A stretch of 64,000 nt of DNA, taken from Caldifarciminota bacterium SM23_42. GTDB lineage: Bacteria; Hydrothermota; Tepidihabitantia; SM23-42. Shown in pieces: positions 33,756-42,809 of this stretch. The notes beneath the pieces are model-generated. The model was not told where the DNA came from, searched no databases, and saw only the letters and a list, made by a program, of their open reading frames with translations. The position numbers and the translations under genes were made by a program. Every line of letters begins with the position of its first letter. Position 1 is the first letter of the stretch. Location of the stretch: contig LJUJ01000001.1 of assembly GCA_001303785.1 (NCBI GenBank), positions 248,001-312,000 on the forward strand, given 5' to 3'.

Positions 33756-34313
33756 ATGCAAAGCACCAAGTACTCATTCCGTAAGGGGTTCACGATAATT
33801 GAATTGATATCAGTTGTGGTCATAATAGCGATATTGACCGCGATTGCGATCCCCAATTACATTGCCTTGAGAAACCGTGCTTATGAGGCCAGTGTCAAAT
33901 CAAACATGCATTCGATGCAAGCGGCAGCTGAGGAATTTAACGTATTGACTGATGGTATCTACGCGGGAGACATAGACACTCGGGTCAATCAGGTCAATCC
34001 GGCAGTAGTCGGTGCAGTGGGCAATATGTCCATGGCCGCGGGCGTGCGGGTGCCGCCTTTTCCCAATACTGCTCTATTGAGACCGCATCCCGGCTTTAAG
34101 AATCCTTTCAACAGACTAGACAACGTGGTCGGCAATCTCTTGGTTCCGCGGCCCATAGTGCCGCCTGGTCCGCCAGCCGCCCCTAGAGGGTGCATATACT
34201 ATTCATCATTTCAAGCAGACCTTATCACACCCAGTGCACACGGACAACCTGCTTCTGCATTCGCCATTACCGGTTTCGGTGCCACGAGACCGATTCCCAT
34301 AACAATTCCGTAG
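33756..34313 (+). CDS. Second type IV pilin-like protein
   Basis: 185 residues. The leader MQSTKYSFRKG precedes FTIIE, then the helix LISVVVIIAILTAIAIPNY. The region after it (YEASVKSNMHSMQAAAEEFNVLTDGIYAGD) parallels the first pilin (KEASVKNNMHTLQLAAEDF...LTEGIYACD), so the pair arose by duplication; the C-terminal halves have diverged and this one is proline-rich and cysteine-free. No ribosome site precedes the ATG, which lies 12 nt after the hairpin. Confidence 0.9.
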   Translation: MQSTKYSFRKGFTIIELISVVVIIAILTAIAIPNYIALRNRAYEASVKSNMHSMQAAAEEFNVLTDGIYAGDIDTRVNQVNPAVVGAVGNMSMAAGVRVPPFPNTALLRPHPGFKNPFNRLDNVVGNLLVPRPIVPPGPPAAPRGCIYYSSFQADLITPSAHGQPASAFAITGFGATRPIPITIP

Positions 34314-34323
34314 AGAGGATTTC

Positions 34324-34764
34324 ATGAAATTACAGAGAAGACGTTATGTTACGCACAAGAAATTTCAATTCAGGATGCTTGCCATACTGCTATTGCTTGT
34401 GCTCCTGGCGACTCTCATATCAACACTAGTCAACCATTACTTCATGTTATCATCGATCGTCAGTTTCACTATGGAATACGGAAGGCCGCCTACTGGGAAC
34501 GAACTGCTTATAGTCTCAGTCAGACCCCTGGTCATCATATTGCCAGTTGTTTTTGTTATTCTATCAGCACTCGTGATTTTCCTATCGCATCAAATAGCTG
34601 GGCCATTGTATCGACTGAAGCAGTACATGGAGAAGGTCGAAAATGGTGATTTCTCAGCTACGCTGAAGTTTCGAAAACACGACACAATTCACGACATCGC
34701 TGATAGTTTCAATCGAATGGTCCAAGGGATCAAGAAGCGATTACAGAATACAGAGGAAAAATAA
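34324..34764 (+). CDS. Membrane protein with HAMP domain and no output domain
   Basis: 146 residues: a basic N-terminus, two membrane helices separated by a short loop of about 30 residues, and a HAMP domain (HQIAGPLYRLKQYMEKVENGDFSATLKF...DSFNRMVQGIKKRL). It ends without kinase, methyl-accepting or cyclase domain. AGAGG precedes the ATG and the gene lies 10 nt after the second pilin, so it may relay a pilus or surface signal. Confidence 0.82.
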   Translation: MKLQRRRYVTHKKFQFRMLAILLLLVLLATLISTLVNHYFMLSSIVSFTMEYGRPPTGNELLIVSVRPLVIILPVVFVILSALVIFLSHQIAGPLYRLKQYMEKVENGDFSATLKFRKHDTIHDIADSFNRMVQGIKKRLQNTEEK

Positions 34765-34791
34765 GGCTGTTGGCTTCAGACTAGCTACACT

Positions 34792-35640
34792 TCAGTCTCC
34801 ATCTTTATGCTGTTTCACGTCATTTTCCCACGTCGAACGCACGCTGTCATTATCAAGGTAGTATCTACCTCCATGGGGTTCGCTCGGAATGGAATCAATA
34901 ATCGCATTTATCACCAGTTCAGACAACGCGTGTGGTTGCCGGCCGTGCTTTTTCTCAAATTCTTCCACCTTTTTTGTCAAATACTCGATGTCCAATCGCA
35001 TCTTTATTTTCTCGATATAATAACGCGCGATTGATTTTTCCTCCGGATTCTTTGTGTCGTTATAAAAATCTATCCACAACGCAAGGCCTGTCTTCAAATC
35101 GCCGAGTTTGCTGTAGGTCACGAAAGCATGCCATCTTCTCACCATATCTGGTGCGTCTGGCTTCTGAGCAGCGATGCTTAAGTAGGTCCTAGCAACGCGA
35201 TACTCCTGCAAGAATACATAGTTCACAAATGCATACATGAACGGAATCCGCCACTCTTCAGGATTTTCATACATTCCTTTTTTCAGGAGCGCGTGTGCCT
35301 GGTCTGGTCTTTGTGCATCGTGGGTCAGCATTAGTCCCCCCAGAGTGTATGCATAAATGAATCCTGAATCGAGCGTGGTCAGTATCGCGAGGATATGGTA
35401 CATCAACTCAAACTGGGTATCAGTCAGACGGTGTTCACCATAGTATTGGATGAAGCGCAGCCAGACTAGGTCTGCCAATGGGGCATAATAGCCCATCGAA
35501 CCTGCACGTAATGCGATTCCGGACGGGAAATACATTAACTCACCGATGAGTTCGTGCGGCGATTTTGTTGTGTCAACAAGGTAGGAGAAACCGGCGATAA
35601 GCAGCAAAAACAGCAATATTACCAGGAATTTTTTCATCAT
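34792..35640 (-). CDS. Membrane-anchored TPR-like protein of an ABC operon
   Basis: 282 residues: one N-terminal helix (FLVILLFLLLIAGFSYLV) and a helical-repeat body (ADLVWLRFIQYYGEHR, HALLKKGMYENPEEWRIPFMYAFV, VARTYLSIAAQKPDAPDMV) of irregular TPR type. The Trp/Tyr-rich pattern after the helix recalls proteins found beside ABC-2 exporters. It follows the ABC permease by about 165 nt, an interval holding a palindromic element. Function unknown. Confidence 0.7.
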   Translation of the reverse strand: MMKKFLVILLFLLLIAGFSYLVDTTKSPHELIGELMYFPSGIALRAGSMGYYAPLADLVWLRFIQYYGEHRLTDTQFELMYHILAILTTLDSGFIYAYTLGGLMLTHDAQRPDQAHALLKKGMYENPEEWRIPFMYAFVNYVFLQEYRVARTYLSIAAQKPDAPDMVRRWHAFVTYSKLGDLKTGLALWIDFYNDTKNPEEKSIARYYIEKIKMRLDIEYLTKKVEEFEKKHGRQPHALSELVINAIIDSIPSEPHGGRYYLDNDSVRSTWENDVKQHKDGD

Positions 35641-35658
35641 TGTATCAAAACACAGTCT

Positions 35659-35707
35659 GGAGTAGAGCCTTCAGGTTCGTACGGGGCGGGCGTGAACGCC
35701 CTACTCC
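35659..35707. repeat. REP-like palindromic element
   Basis: GGAGTAG at 35659-35665 pairs with CTACTCC at 35701-35707, enclosing GGGCG-TGAA-CGCCC. It is GC-richer than its surroundings and resembles short palindromes dispersed in many environmental genomes. Only one copy is in this window. Confidence 0.45.
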
Positions 35708-35805
35708 AATGTGGCGCAAAGTGCAAAGAGCATGGCGCTATTATGAGAGCCGGAGAAACGGAGAACCGGAGCACGGTACCCTTATTCTGTTTCCCTATCA
35801 CTTCA

Positions 35806-36573
35806 CTATTTAAATTCACGGCGGTCAAATATGATTTTGGTGAGGTAAAGCAGGAAAACGATGTAGATGACGCCATAGCATAGGGCAAAGACAATCTGGT
35901 CGGCATGAAGCCCGATTCCGTAGGCTAGATCAATTCGCAGATTGAAGTTCTCCAGGTTAGGCAATATGTAGTAGAAACCGTGTGCAATAACTTTGAGCGT
36001 TGCGAATCTTGTTTGATCTGCGAATAGCTTTAAATCAGGCATTGCATGTCCGACTACAAAAAATATCACTCCCATTATCGACGTAAGAGTTGTCGAGGAG
36101 AAAGATGAAAACAGCAATAACACGCCGAGCAGGACCATTACCTCAATGATTGTAAAGGGGAGGGCAATGAAAAGAGAAGGCGCAAATGCACCTTCATACG
36201 CGAAAATGACGAGTTGGTGAATCAAAAACATACCTAGTTCAAGTAGTGCGATGAGAGCACTCAGGCCAAGGAACTTGCCAAGCAGTACTTCACTCCTCTT
36301 CACAGGTTTTGACAAAACAGTATATATTGTTCGTTTCTCGACATCTCTATGGATGAGTGCGGAACCAAGAATTATCACCGTGAGAACACCGAAGAGTGAT
36401 GCCGCAGCAAGTCCAAAATCGCGCATGATCTTTGGAGCTTCACCTAAGGCAAATGGCTCGAGAAAAAGTGATATGACAATCAAGAGCACACTGAAGACGA
36501 TTAATAGCAGGAGAATCCGTTGTCGCAAACTCTCCTTAAACGTATTCTCAACTATTGCTATAATCCTGTGCAT
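35806..36573 (-). CDS. ABC-2 type transporter permease
   Basis: 255 residues with six hydrophobic segments of the ABC-2 type. Characteristic stretches are ALIHRDVEKRTIYTVLSKPVKRSEVLLGKFLGL and LLLFSSFSSTTLTSIMGVIFFVVGH. The ATPase gene lies 57 nt upstream on the same strand; together they form an exporter of unknown substrate (the DVEKRTIY-LSKPV wording resembles Cu-processing NosY and gliding-type permeases). Confidence 0.85.
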   Translation of the reverse strand: MHRIIAIVENTFKESLRQRILLLLIVFSVLLIVISLFLEPFALGEAPKIMRDFGLAAASLFGVLTVIILGSALIHRDVEKRTIYTVLSKPVKRSEVLLGKFLGLSALIALLELGMFLIHQLVIFAYEGAFAPSLFIALPFTIIEVMVLLGVLLLFSSFSSTTLTSIMGVIFFVVGHAMPDLKLFADQTRFATLKVIAHGFYYILPNLENFNLRIDLAYGIGLHADQIVFALCYGVIYIVFLLYLTKIIFDRREFK

Positions 36574-36630
36574 TTATTCCTTCAATTTCAAGTTAAAGAT
36601 GGCATTGTTAAAACACGTTGATAGCATTGT

Positions 36631-37386
36631 TTATGACCCTTGTCTCGGTTTTTCAACCTGTTTGACAAACCATTGCTCAAGCGATATTTCGTCAGTCTTG
36701 GTGCCCTTCTTGAGCAGTGCAGAGAGGTCTCCGACTTCTCTTATTTCACCCTCGATGATGATAGCGATACGGTCACATACAGCTTCGGCGTCTGGCAGGA
36801 TATGAGAGGAGAAAAATATAGTTGTTCCTTTTTGCTTCTCCTCGAGAATCAGATCCTTGATTTCCTTGCGTCCCATTGGATCCAATCCAGTTAGTGGTTC
36901 GTCGAGAATCAGGAGGTCAGGAGAGCCGATCAGGGCTTGAGCGATACCGATCCGCTGCAGCATGCCCCGTGAATATTGCCTCAATTGAAACCCTGCCGCT
37001 TCAACCAGACCGACGCGGTCTAGGAGGTAGTCAACGCGCTTTCGGTAATGCTTCAGGTCATGAAGCAGGGCGTGTAGTTTCAGAAATTCACGGCCGGTTA
37101 AATGTTCATAAAAGTAGGGAGATTCCGGCAGGAAACCGATTTTCCTTTTCGCGTCGAGGGAATTAGGGGGGTGAGCGAAAATAGACACATCGCCTGAATC
37201 GGGTCTGATCAAACCAGTGAGGATCTTGATCGTTGTTGTCTTACCAGCGCCATTAGGACCCAGGAAGCCAAACACCTCGTCTTCATAAATTTCCAAAGAG
37301 ATGTTTCTGAGAACTTGCTTTTTTCTCTGCCAAAAATGATTCTTAAAGCTTCGGTCTACGTCGCGGAGCTCTATGGCGAGTTGCAT
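36631..37386 (-). CDS. ABC transporter ATP-binding protein
   Basis: 251 residues. Walker A is GPNGAGKTTTIKIL, the signature YSRGMLQRIGIAQAL, Walker B LLILDEPLTGLDP, and the switch His is in FFSSHILPDAEA. The C-terminal tail after the core is typical of ABC-2 exporters. The start at 37386 is set by the promoter whose -10 lies 7 nt upstream; no ribosome site is present, so the mRNA should be leaderless. Confidence 0.93.
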   Translation of the reverse strand: MQLAIELRDVDRSFKNHFWQRKKQVLRNISLEIYEDEVFGFLGPNGAGKTTTIKILTGLIRPDSGDVSIFAHPPNSLDAKRKIGFLPESPYFYEHLTGREFLKLHALLHDLKHYRKRVDYLLDRVGLVEAAGFQLRQYSRGMLQRIGIAQALIGSPDLLILDEPLTGLDPMGRKEIKDLILEEKQKGTTIFFSSHILPDAEAVCDRIAIIIEGEIREVGDLSALLKKGTKTDEISLEQWFVKQVEKPRQGS

Positions 37387-37393
37387 TGCACTA

Positions 37394-37421
37394 AATATAT
37401 ACGGAATCAGAGATTTGTAAA
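37394..37421 (-). promoter_or_regulatory. Promoter of the ABC exporter, leaderless
   Basis: Minus strand TTTACA (37421-37416), 16 bp, TATATT (37399-37394), 7 nt, ATG. Confidence 0.65.
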
Positions 37422-37496
37422 GCATTAGTTACGCCGCCAACACCGGCACTATTAGCCAGCGTTTGCATCTTGCAGTTGGAGAGCTTAAACCGTGCC

Positions 37497-37524
37497 TTGA
37501 CAGCGCTCCTTATTTGTATAAAAT
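37497..37524 (+). promoter_or_regulatory. Promoter of the parvulin gene
   Basis: TTGACA (37497-37502), 16 bp, TAAAAT (37519-37524), then a short leader with AAAGGAGGT before the ATG at 37547. Confidence 0.75.
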
Positions 37525-37546
37525 AGATGTTCTCAAAGGAGGTCAG

Positions 37547-39526
37547 ATGTTATTGATATTGGCGATTTGTCTCGCTCTACCACAACAGTATGTTAACCTC
37601 ATTATGGAGGAACGATTTGAGGAGGCACTAGAGTATTGCGAAGGCATGATACAAAAAAACAAAGACCCTTTTCTGTGGAAGCTAGAGAAGGGAGATATTC
37701 ACTATAACAAGTTACTGGAGTTTGATAAAGCCGCCGAGGTGTACCAAGATGTCGTTGAAAATTACAAGAAAGACCAAGGCTGGGCATACTACCGTCTTGC
37801 TCAAGTCCTTGAGGTGAAAGAAGATTTCTTGAATTCCGCCAAGATGTACGAGGTGGTGGCTACGCGTTTTCGGAAATTCCCACTTGATTCTTTTGCATTG
37901 ACTGGCGTTGAGCGTTGCTTCAAGAAGAACTATCAGGACTACGTTGCCACGATTGATGGGTATAACTTTACTCGTCTCGAATTAGATGAAAGAACCAGTC
38001 AAACTAGTCCCTTCGCACCCCAAGGCGACAGTGCCGTACTCGAACAGATGATCACGGAGCGACTAATCCACGCGAGTGCGGTTGCTCACGGCATCAAGGA
38101 AACCGATTTCTTTAAGGATAACTACAGAATAGCTAGTCGTCGGCTATTGCTGGATGAAATACGCGCATACGAAGTAATGCTCAAGGCAACACCGACCGAA
38201 AAACAGATGAAAAGGTATTACAAGGAGCATAAGGAAGATTATAAATTGCAGGAGCAAGTTACCGGTAAGGAAATTGTTGTTGAATCTGACAGTTTAGCGC
38301 GTGTCCTTCTCGACTCCCTGAAAAAAGACGTTGCGAGTTTCGATACACTGGCGAAATCATATTCCGTAGAAGGGACGGCACGAAACGGTGGAAACATGGG
38401 TGTCGTCTATAGGGGTCGCAAACCTGAATCCGTAGAAAAAGTCATCTTTGAAAGCGAACCCAACAGCTTGACCGATGTCATCACATGGGATGACAAATAC
38501 GGCATCTACTACGTGACATCGTATAAGCCCGAGCGGTATCGAGAATTTGACGAAGTCAGCAGCGGAATCGAAGCACAGGTGAAGACAGAAAACATAAGAA
38601 AGAGAGAGGAAGAACTTGCTAAAAAACTCAGGAAAGAGGCAAAGATAAAGATTCATGATGACTCTATTATTGCCGTTTTGAACGACACTACAGAGCAAAG
38701 TAACGGTATAGTTCTTGCCGAGGTGAACGGCAGGCCGATAACGTGGGGCGACGTGATGCAAAGAGAGCAAGCCACGGCACCGCAGGCACCACAAGCGCCG
38801 CAAAAGAGTGAACTCGATCTGACGAATCCAAGTAGGGTTGAGGAACTGGTGAACACAATGATCGAAGAAGAGCTGCGGCTGGAGCTCGGGTGGCGTAAGA
38901 AACATTTCCTGCATGACGGCTATTTCGTGCAAGTGCACGGTGCGTTTATGAGAATCATGGACCAGGGGCTGTACAAAAAGGTAGTATTGGACATGGCGAC
39001 AGTTGATTCGCTTGAGATCGAGAAATTCTATGAAGAACACACTGAGGATTTCAAGATACCCGAATCGGCACGCCTCAAGGAGATCGTAGTCGATTCGAGA
39101 GAACTTGCCGAAAGCATCCACAGGGAGATAATCGCTGACCGCGACGCCTTTGACTCGCTCGCTATTGAGTATTCGACCGCGGCAACCGGTAAGCGGGGTG
39201 GCAATTTGGGTATCATAAGAAAGGGAATGATGCAGCCTGAGTACGATGAGGTCGTGTTCAGTCTGAACACGGGCGAAATCAGTAGGGTCTTTAGTGTCGA
39301 TGGCGAAAAATGGCAGATCGTTGAAATGATTGAACATAACCAGGAACGTTATAGAGGCTTGGAGGAAATCCGGTACAGCATAGAGTCACGTCTTGGCAAT
39401 GAGCTGCGGAGTAAGCTGGCCAGTGAATTTATCACCAAGATAAAAGAAGAGGCAAACATCCAGATATTCTTGCCAGAGGTCGAAGAGATACCTGAGCAGG
39501 AAACCGAAGGCGGAGACAAGCAATAG
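37547..39526 (+). CDS. Periplasmic parvulin-type peptidyl-prolyl isomerase with TPR-like N-terminus
   Basis: 659 residues with a short signal peptide, a helical TPR-like region (about residues 15-110), then SurA/PpiD-like chaperone segments around two parvulin domains. The first is KEIVVESDSLARVLLDSL...GTARNGGNMGVVYRG, the second LKEIVVDSRELAESIHREI...GKRGGNLGIIRKG; each keeps the GG-N-(M/L)-G core. It probably helps outer-membrane protein folding. The start is fixed by AAAGGAGGT 5 nt upstream. The next gene follows by 4 nt. Confidence 0.9.
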   Translation: MLLILAICLALPQQYVNLIMEERFEEALEYCEGMIQKNKDPFLWKLEKGDIHYNKLLEFDKAAEVYQDVVENYKKDQGWAYYRLAQVLEVKEDFLNSAKMYEVVATRFRKFPLDSFALTGVERCFKKNYQDYVATIDGYNFTRLELDERTSQTSPFAPQGDSAVLEQMITERLIHASAVAHGIKETDFFKDNYRIASRRLLLDEIRAYEVMLKATPTEKQMKRYYKEHKEDYKLQEQVTGKEIVVESDSLARVLLDSLKKDVASFDTLAKSYSVEGTARNGGNMGVVYRGRKPESVEKVIFESEPNSLTDVITWDDKYGIYYVTSYKPERYREFDEVSSGIEAQVKTENIRKREEELAKKLRKEAKIKIHDDSIIAVLNDTTEQSNGIVLAEVNGRPITWGDVMQREQATAPQAPQAPQKSELDLTNPSRVEELVNTMIEEELRLELGWRKKHFLHDGYFVQVHGAFMRIMDQGLYKKVVLDMATVDSLEIEKFYEEHTEDFKIPESARLKEIVVDSRELAESIHREIIADRDAFDSLAIEYSTAATGKRGGNLGIIRKGMMQPEYDEVVFSLNTGEISRVFSVDGEKWQIVEMIEHNQERYRGLEEIRYSIESRLGNELRSKLASEFITKIKEEANIQIFLPEVEEIPEQETEGGDKQ

Positions 39527-39530
39527 GCGA

Positions 39531-40532
39531 ATGCCTGAATTAAGGAAAGACCCTGTATTAGGCCGTTGGGTCATAATCTCGACCGAGCGGGCAAAGCGGC
39601 CCAAGGACTTCAAATCAACACCAGAAAAAAAGAAAATAACTCCCAAGGAATGCCCGTTCTGCACGGGCAATGAAGTCGCTACGCCGCCCGAGATTTTTTC
39701 GATCCGACCAGACAGCTCAAAGCCGAATACGCCTGGCTGGACCTTACGGGTCATTCCGAACAAATTTCCCGCCCTGCGTATCGAAGGCGAAATCGACCGA
39801 CGCGGCGAAGGCATATATGACCGCATGAACGGCATCGGCGCCCATGAGGTTATCATCGAGACTCCAGAGCACGCACAAGACCTAGCCGATATGGAGCCGA
39901 ACAGCTTCACAAACGTGGTGCGCGCTTACCAGCAGCGCATACTGGATTTAAGGAAAGACGAGCGTTTACGCTACGTGATGATATTCAAGAACTTCGGCGC
40001 CGCGGCCGGCGCCTCACTGGAACACAGCCATTCCCAGTTGATCGCGACTCCGGTCGTTCCCAAGCGGGTAATGGAAGAAATGGACGGTGCCAAGCGGTAC
40101 TTCGAATATCGGGAGAGGTGCATTTTCTGCGATATCGTTGTGCAAGAGACGAAAACCAGGAAGCGTCTTATAAGTGAGAACAACTCATTTCTGCTAATCT
40201 GTCCGTTCGCACCGAGGTTTCCATTCGAGTGCTGGATCTTGCCACGCAATCACTCATCAAACTTTGAGGATGCGAGTGCTGAAGAACTGAAAGATCTCGC
40301 CTCGATTCTCAAGGACTGCCTGATGCGGCTAGAGAAGGCACTCAACACGCCACCCTACAACTATATCATCCATACCGCGCCGATCACGGTCCGAGGCATC
40401 GAGTTCTACCACTATCATCTGGAAATAATCCCGGTACTTACGCACATTGCCGGATTCGAGTGGGGGACAGGTTTCTACATTAATCCGACGGGGCCTGAAG
40501 ATTCGGCTGCATTTCTTAAAAACATATTATGA
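39531..40532 (+). CDS. galT: Galactose-1-phosphate uridylyltransferase
   Basis: 333 residues. Zinc ligands are in ECPFCTGNE and RCIFCDIV; the nucleophile motif is HSHSQ (GASLEHSHSQLIATP), and the second His motif is FYHYHLEIIPVL. About the same length and layout as the product of 20423-21433, but with the canonical Gln. It lies between the parvulin gene and glycogen synthase, fitting sugar-nucleotide/glycogen metabolism. An ADP-glucose-type phosphorylase activity cannot be ruled out. Confidence 0.92.
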   Translation: MPELRKDPVLGRWVIISTERAKRPKDFKSTPEKKKITPKECPFCTGNEVATPPEIFSIRPDSSKPNTPGWTLRVIPNKFPALRIEGEIDRRGEGIYDRMNGIGAHEVIIETPEHAQDLADMEPNSFTNVVRAYQQRILDLRKDERLRYVMIFKNFGAAAGASLEHSHSQLIATPVVPKRVMEEMDGAKRYFEYRERCIFCDIVVQETKTRKRLISENNSFLLICPFAPRFPFECWILPRNHSSNFEDASAEELKDLASILKDCLMRLEKALNTPPYNYIIHTAPITVRGIEFYHYHLEIIPVLTHIAGFEWGTGFYINPTGPEDSAAFLKNIL

Positions 40533-40587
40533 CCCCTGGCTATGCTCGATTCAACAAACAGCCTAAGCAGTTTTTCCCACGGATGAG

Positions 40588-41964
40588 ATGAGAGTCGCTT
40601 TTGTTGCCTCGGAAGCCGTGCCCCATGCCAAAAGTGGTGGCCTTGCCGATGTGGTCGGTACGCTACCCCAATACCTGACTGATATGGCAGTGAAAACAGT
40701 TATCATAATGCCAAGGTACAAGGGTATCAAGAGTACCCCTGGAAAGAGGATCCGAGTCGAAATGCAAGGTCTCCATCAGGTAAATGTCTTCAAGCGAGAC
40801 AATTTTCTCTTTGTCGACTATCCTGATTTTTTTGTGCGCGATGGTCTTTACGGTAATACGAAGGGCGATTACGAAGACAACTGCGAGCGGTTTACCCTTT
40901 TCTGTAAGGTTGCGACCAAATTGCTCTTAGAGGGTCACTATGATATTGTACACTGTCATGACTGGCAGTCTGGCTTGGTGCCCCTTTATATGAAACTCGC
41001 CTCTCATAGAGCCAAGAGCGTTTTTACTATTCACAATCTTGGGTATCAAGGCAAATTCCCGCGTGACAAGTTCAAACTTCTGGGTATCAGCGAAAAGTAT
41101 TTCACCGCTGAAGGATTAGAATTCCACGGCGACGTGAATTTTCTGAAGGCAGGCATTGTGTACAGTGATATGATTACCACCGTATCCGAGAACTATGCGC
41201 AGGAGATTCAATCGCCCGAGTTGGGTTTTGGGCTCGATGGGATATTGCGAACACGTGCGGATAGATTGCGCGGTATCATTAATGGCATTGACTACAATCA
41301 ATGGAATCCTGAGATTGATGAGTTCATTTACGTAAAATACGCAGATTTTGACGGTAAACAGAAGAACAAGGTACTCCTCTGCAGGGATCACTGCCTCGAT
41401 ACACAGAGACCGCTCATCGGCATGGTTACTCGCATTGCCGGCCAGAAGGGTTTTGACATTCTTGTTTGCGCAATTGATGAGATAATGAAAACCGGGTTCA
41501 ACATGCTCATCCTCGGTCTCGGTGAAGAAGCATTTCATGAGAAGCTGCGAAAGCTTGAGAATATCTACCACGGACGATTATCGGTGAACATCAAGTTTGA
41601 CAACAAACTGGCACACCGTATATATGCAGGCGCGGACTTTTTCCTGATGCCTTCGCTGTATGAGCCCTGCGGTTTGGGTCAGTTAATTAGCCTCCGTTAT
41701 GGCACCGTGCCAATAGTGCGCAAAACAGGCGGGCTCGCCGATACGGTCATCGAATTTGCTCCCGGTTCTCTGACCGGTAACGGATTCTTGTTTAGCGAAT
41801 ATACCGGCAAGGCGCTCACCGCTGCGACGGAGCGCGCTTATGAAACATTTGGCAAGGCTGAAGTATTTAGGCGGCTTTCCGAGAATTGCATGCGCTACAA
41901 CTATTCTTGGACAGAGTCGGCGAAAAAGTATCAACAGCTTTACAACAGTATCGTGAGCCCTTGA
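40588..41964 (+). CDS. glgA: Glycogen synthase (ADP/UDP-glucose starch synthase, GT5)
   Basis: 458 residues. The N-terminal KSGGLADVVGTLP loop binds the nucleotide sugar, HDWQSGLVPLY and FTIHNLGYQG are typical GT5 motifs, and the C-terminal Rossmann domain has TRIAGQKGFDIL and PSLYEPCGLGQLISLRYGTVPIVRKTGGLADTV with the catalytic Glu. No clear ribosome site before the ATG. Confidence 0.95.
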   Translation: MRVAFVASEAVPHAKSGGLADVVGTLPQYLTDMAVKTVIIMPRYKGIKSTPGKRIRVEMQGLHQVNVFKRDNFLFVDYPDFFVRDGLYGNTKGDYEDNCERFTLFCKVATKLLLEGHYDIVHCHDWQSGLVPLYMKLASHRAKSVFTIHNLGYQGKFPRDKFKLLGISEKYFTAEGLEFHGDVNFLKAGIVYSDMITTVSENYAQEIQSPELGFGLDGILRTRADRLRGIINGIDYNQWNPEIDEFIYVKYADFDGKQKNKVLLCRDHCLDTQRPLIGMVTRIAGQKGFDILVCAIDEIMKTGFNMLILGLGEEAFHEKLRKLENIYHGRLSVNIKFDNKLAHRIYAGADFFLMPSLYEPCGLGQLISLRYGTVPIVRKTGGLADTVIEFAPGSLTGNGFLFSEYTGKALTAATERAYETFGKAEVFRRLSENCMRYNYSWTESAKKYQQLYNSIVSP

Positions 41965-41988
41965 CAGTTATCTTTTATTTTGTAGAAT
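41961..41988 (+). promoter_or_regulatory. Promoter of rubredoxin and possibly the ECF sigma operon
   Basis: TTGACA (41961-41966) at the glgA stop, 16 bp, TAGAAT (41983-41988), followed by GGGGAGG before the ATG at 42013. Confidence 0.75.
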
Positions 41989-42012
41989 TGCAAGCTGAAA
42001 AAGGGGAGGCAT

Positions 42013-42189
42013 ATGATCGTTAAGTGGCAATGTACAGTATGTGGCTACATATATGACCCAGAATTCGGCGATCCTGATAATGATATTCAAGCGGGAACAT
42101 CATTTGAAGATTTGCCTGACGATTGGGTTTGCCCGGAGTGCGGTGCGGAAAAAGACCAGTTTGAACCATATACCGAGGAAGAAGAGTAG
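42013..42189 (+). CDS. Rubredoxin
   Basis: 58 residues with knuckles [12 protein letters not shown] and [12 protein letters not shown] and an acidic EEEE tail. Paralogue of the rubredoxin at 9611-9772, but encoded with an ECF sigma factor downstream rather than with a flavodiiron protein. GGGGAGG precedes the ATG by 4 nt. Confidence 0.95.
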   Translation: MIVKWQCTVCGYIYDPEFGDPDNDIQAGTSFEDLPDDWVCPECGAEKDQFEPYTEEEE

Positions 42190-42287
42190 TACTGCCGATT
42201 TATCCTGGTTTGCAACGCATATCCCACAGCCGAATTTGGTCAAAAATTGGCGTTTAAACCACCCATCCGCCATAAGCGTCAAATAAA

Positions 42288-42809
42288 GTGAATGGTCAAG
42301 AAGATGCAGACCTGGTTAGAGCTTTCAAGAATGGAGACGAAGAAGCATTCGACCGAATCTTTGAGAAGTATCACGTGCCGATCTATAGCATATGCTACAG
42401 ATTCACAAGGAACGATGCTGATGCACGAGAGCTCACACAGGACGTCTTCATCAAGGTCCACCGAAATCTGCGAAAGTTCAACGAACGGTCGAAGTTTTTC
42501 ACCTGGGTTTACAGGATTACTGTCAACACCTGTATCTCATTCAAACGACGTAACCGTGCGTTGCCACCCTTCCTCGAAGCGGAACCGAGACGTGATCCCG
42601 TCGGGCAGAGGGTGAGATTGAAAGTGGCGATTGATGATGCATTGAGGAGGTTACCCGATAGGCAAAGGATGGCTTTTATCCTGCGGCACTATCAGGGTTA
42701 TACGTTTGACGAAATCGGTGATATTATGGGTATTACGACTGGGGCGGCAAAAGCAAATCATTACCAAGCGGTAAGGAAGTTACGTAACTATCTTAAGGGC
42801 TGGCTATGA
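42288..42809 (+). CDS. ECF-type RNA polymerase sigma factor
   Basis: 173 residues. Region 2 runs from EEAFDRIFEKYHVPIYSICYRF to DVFIKVHRNLRKFNERSKFFTWVYRITVN; region 4 from LRRLPDRQRMAFILRHYQGYTFDEIGDIMGITTGAAKANHYQAVRKL. The start is GTG at 42288. It overlaps the anti-sigma gene by ATGA, the usual arrangement for a co-regulated pair. Confidence 0.94.
   Translation: MNGQEDADLVRAFKNGDEEAFDRIFEKYHVPIYSICYRFTRNDADARELTQDVFIKVHRNLRKFNERSKFFTWVYRITVNTCISFKRRNRALPPFLEAEPRRDPVGQRVRLKVAIDDALRRLPDRQRMAFILRHYQGYTFDEIGDIMGITTGAAKANHYQAVRKLRNYLKGWL

Noticed and set aside
38357-39337. 326-codon open frame on the minus strand
   Set aside because: It lies fully antisense to the parvulin-type PPIase gene, has no ribosome site and its translation shows no family pattern.
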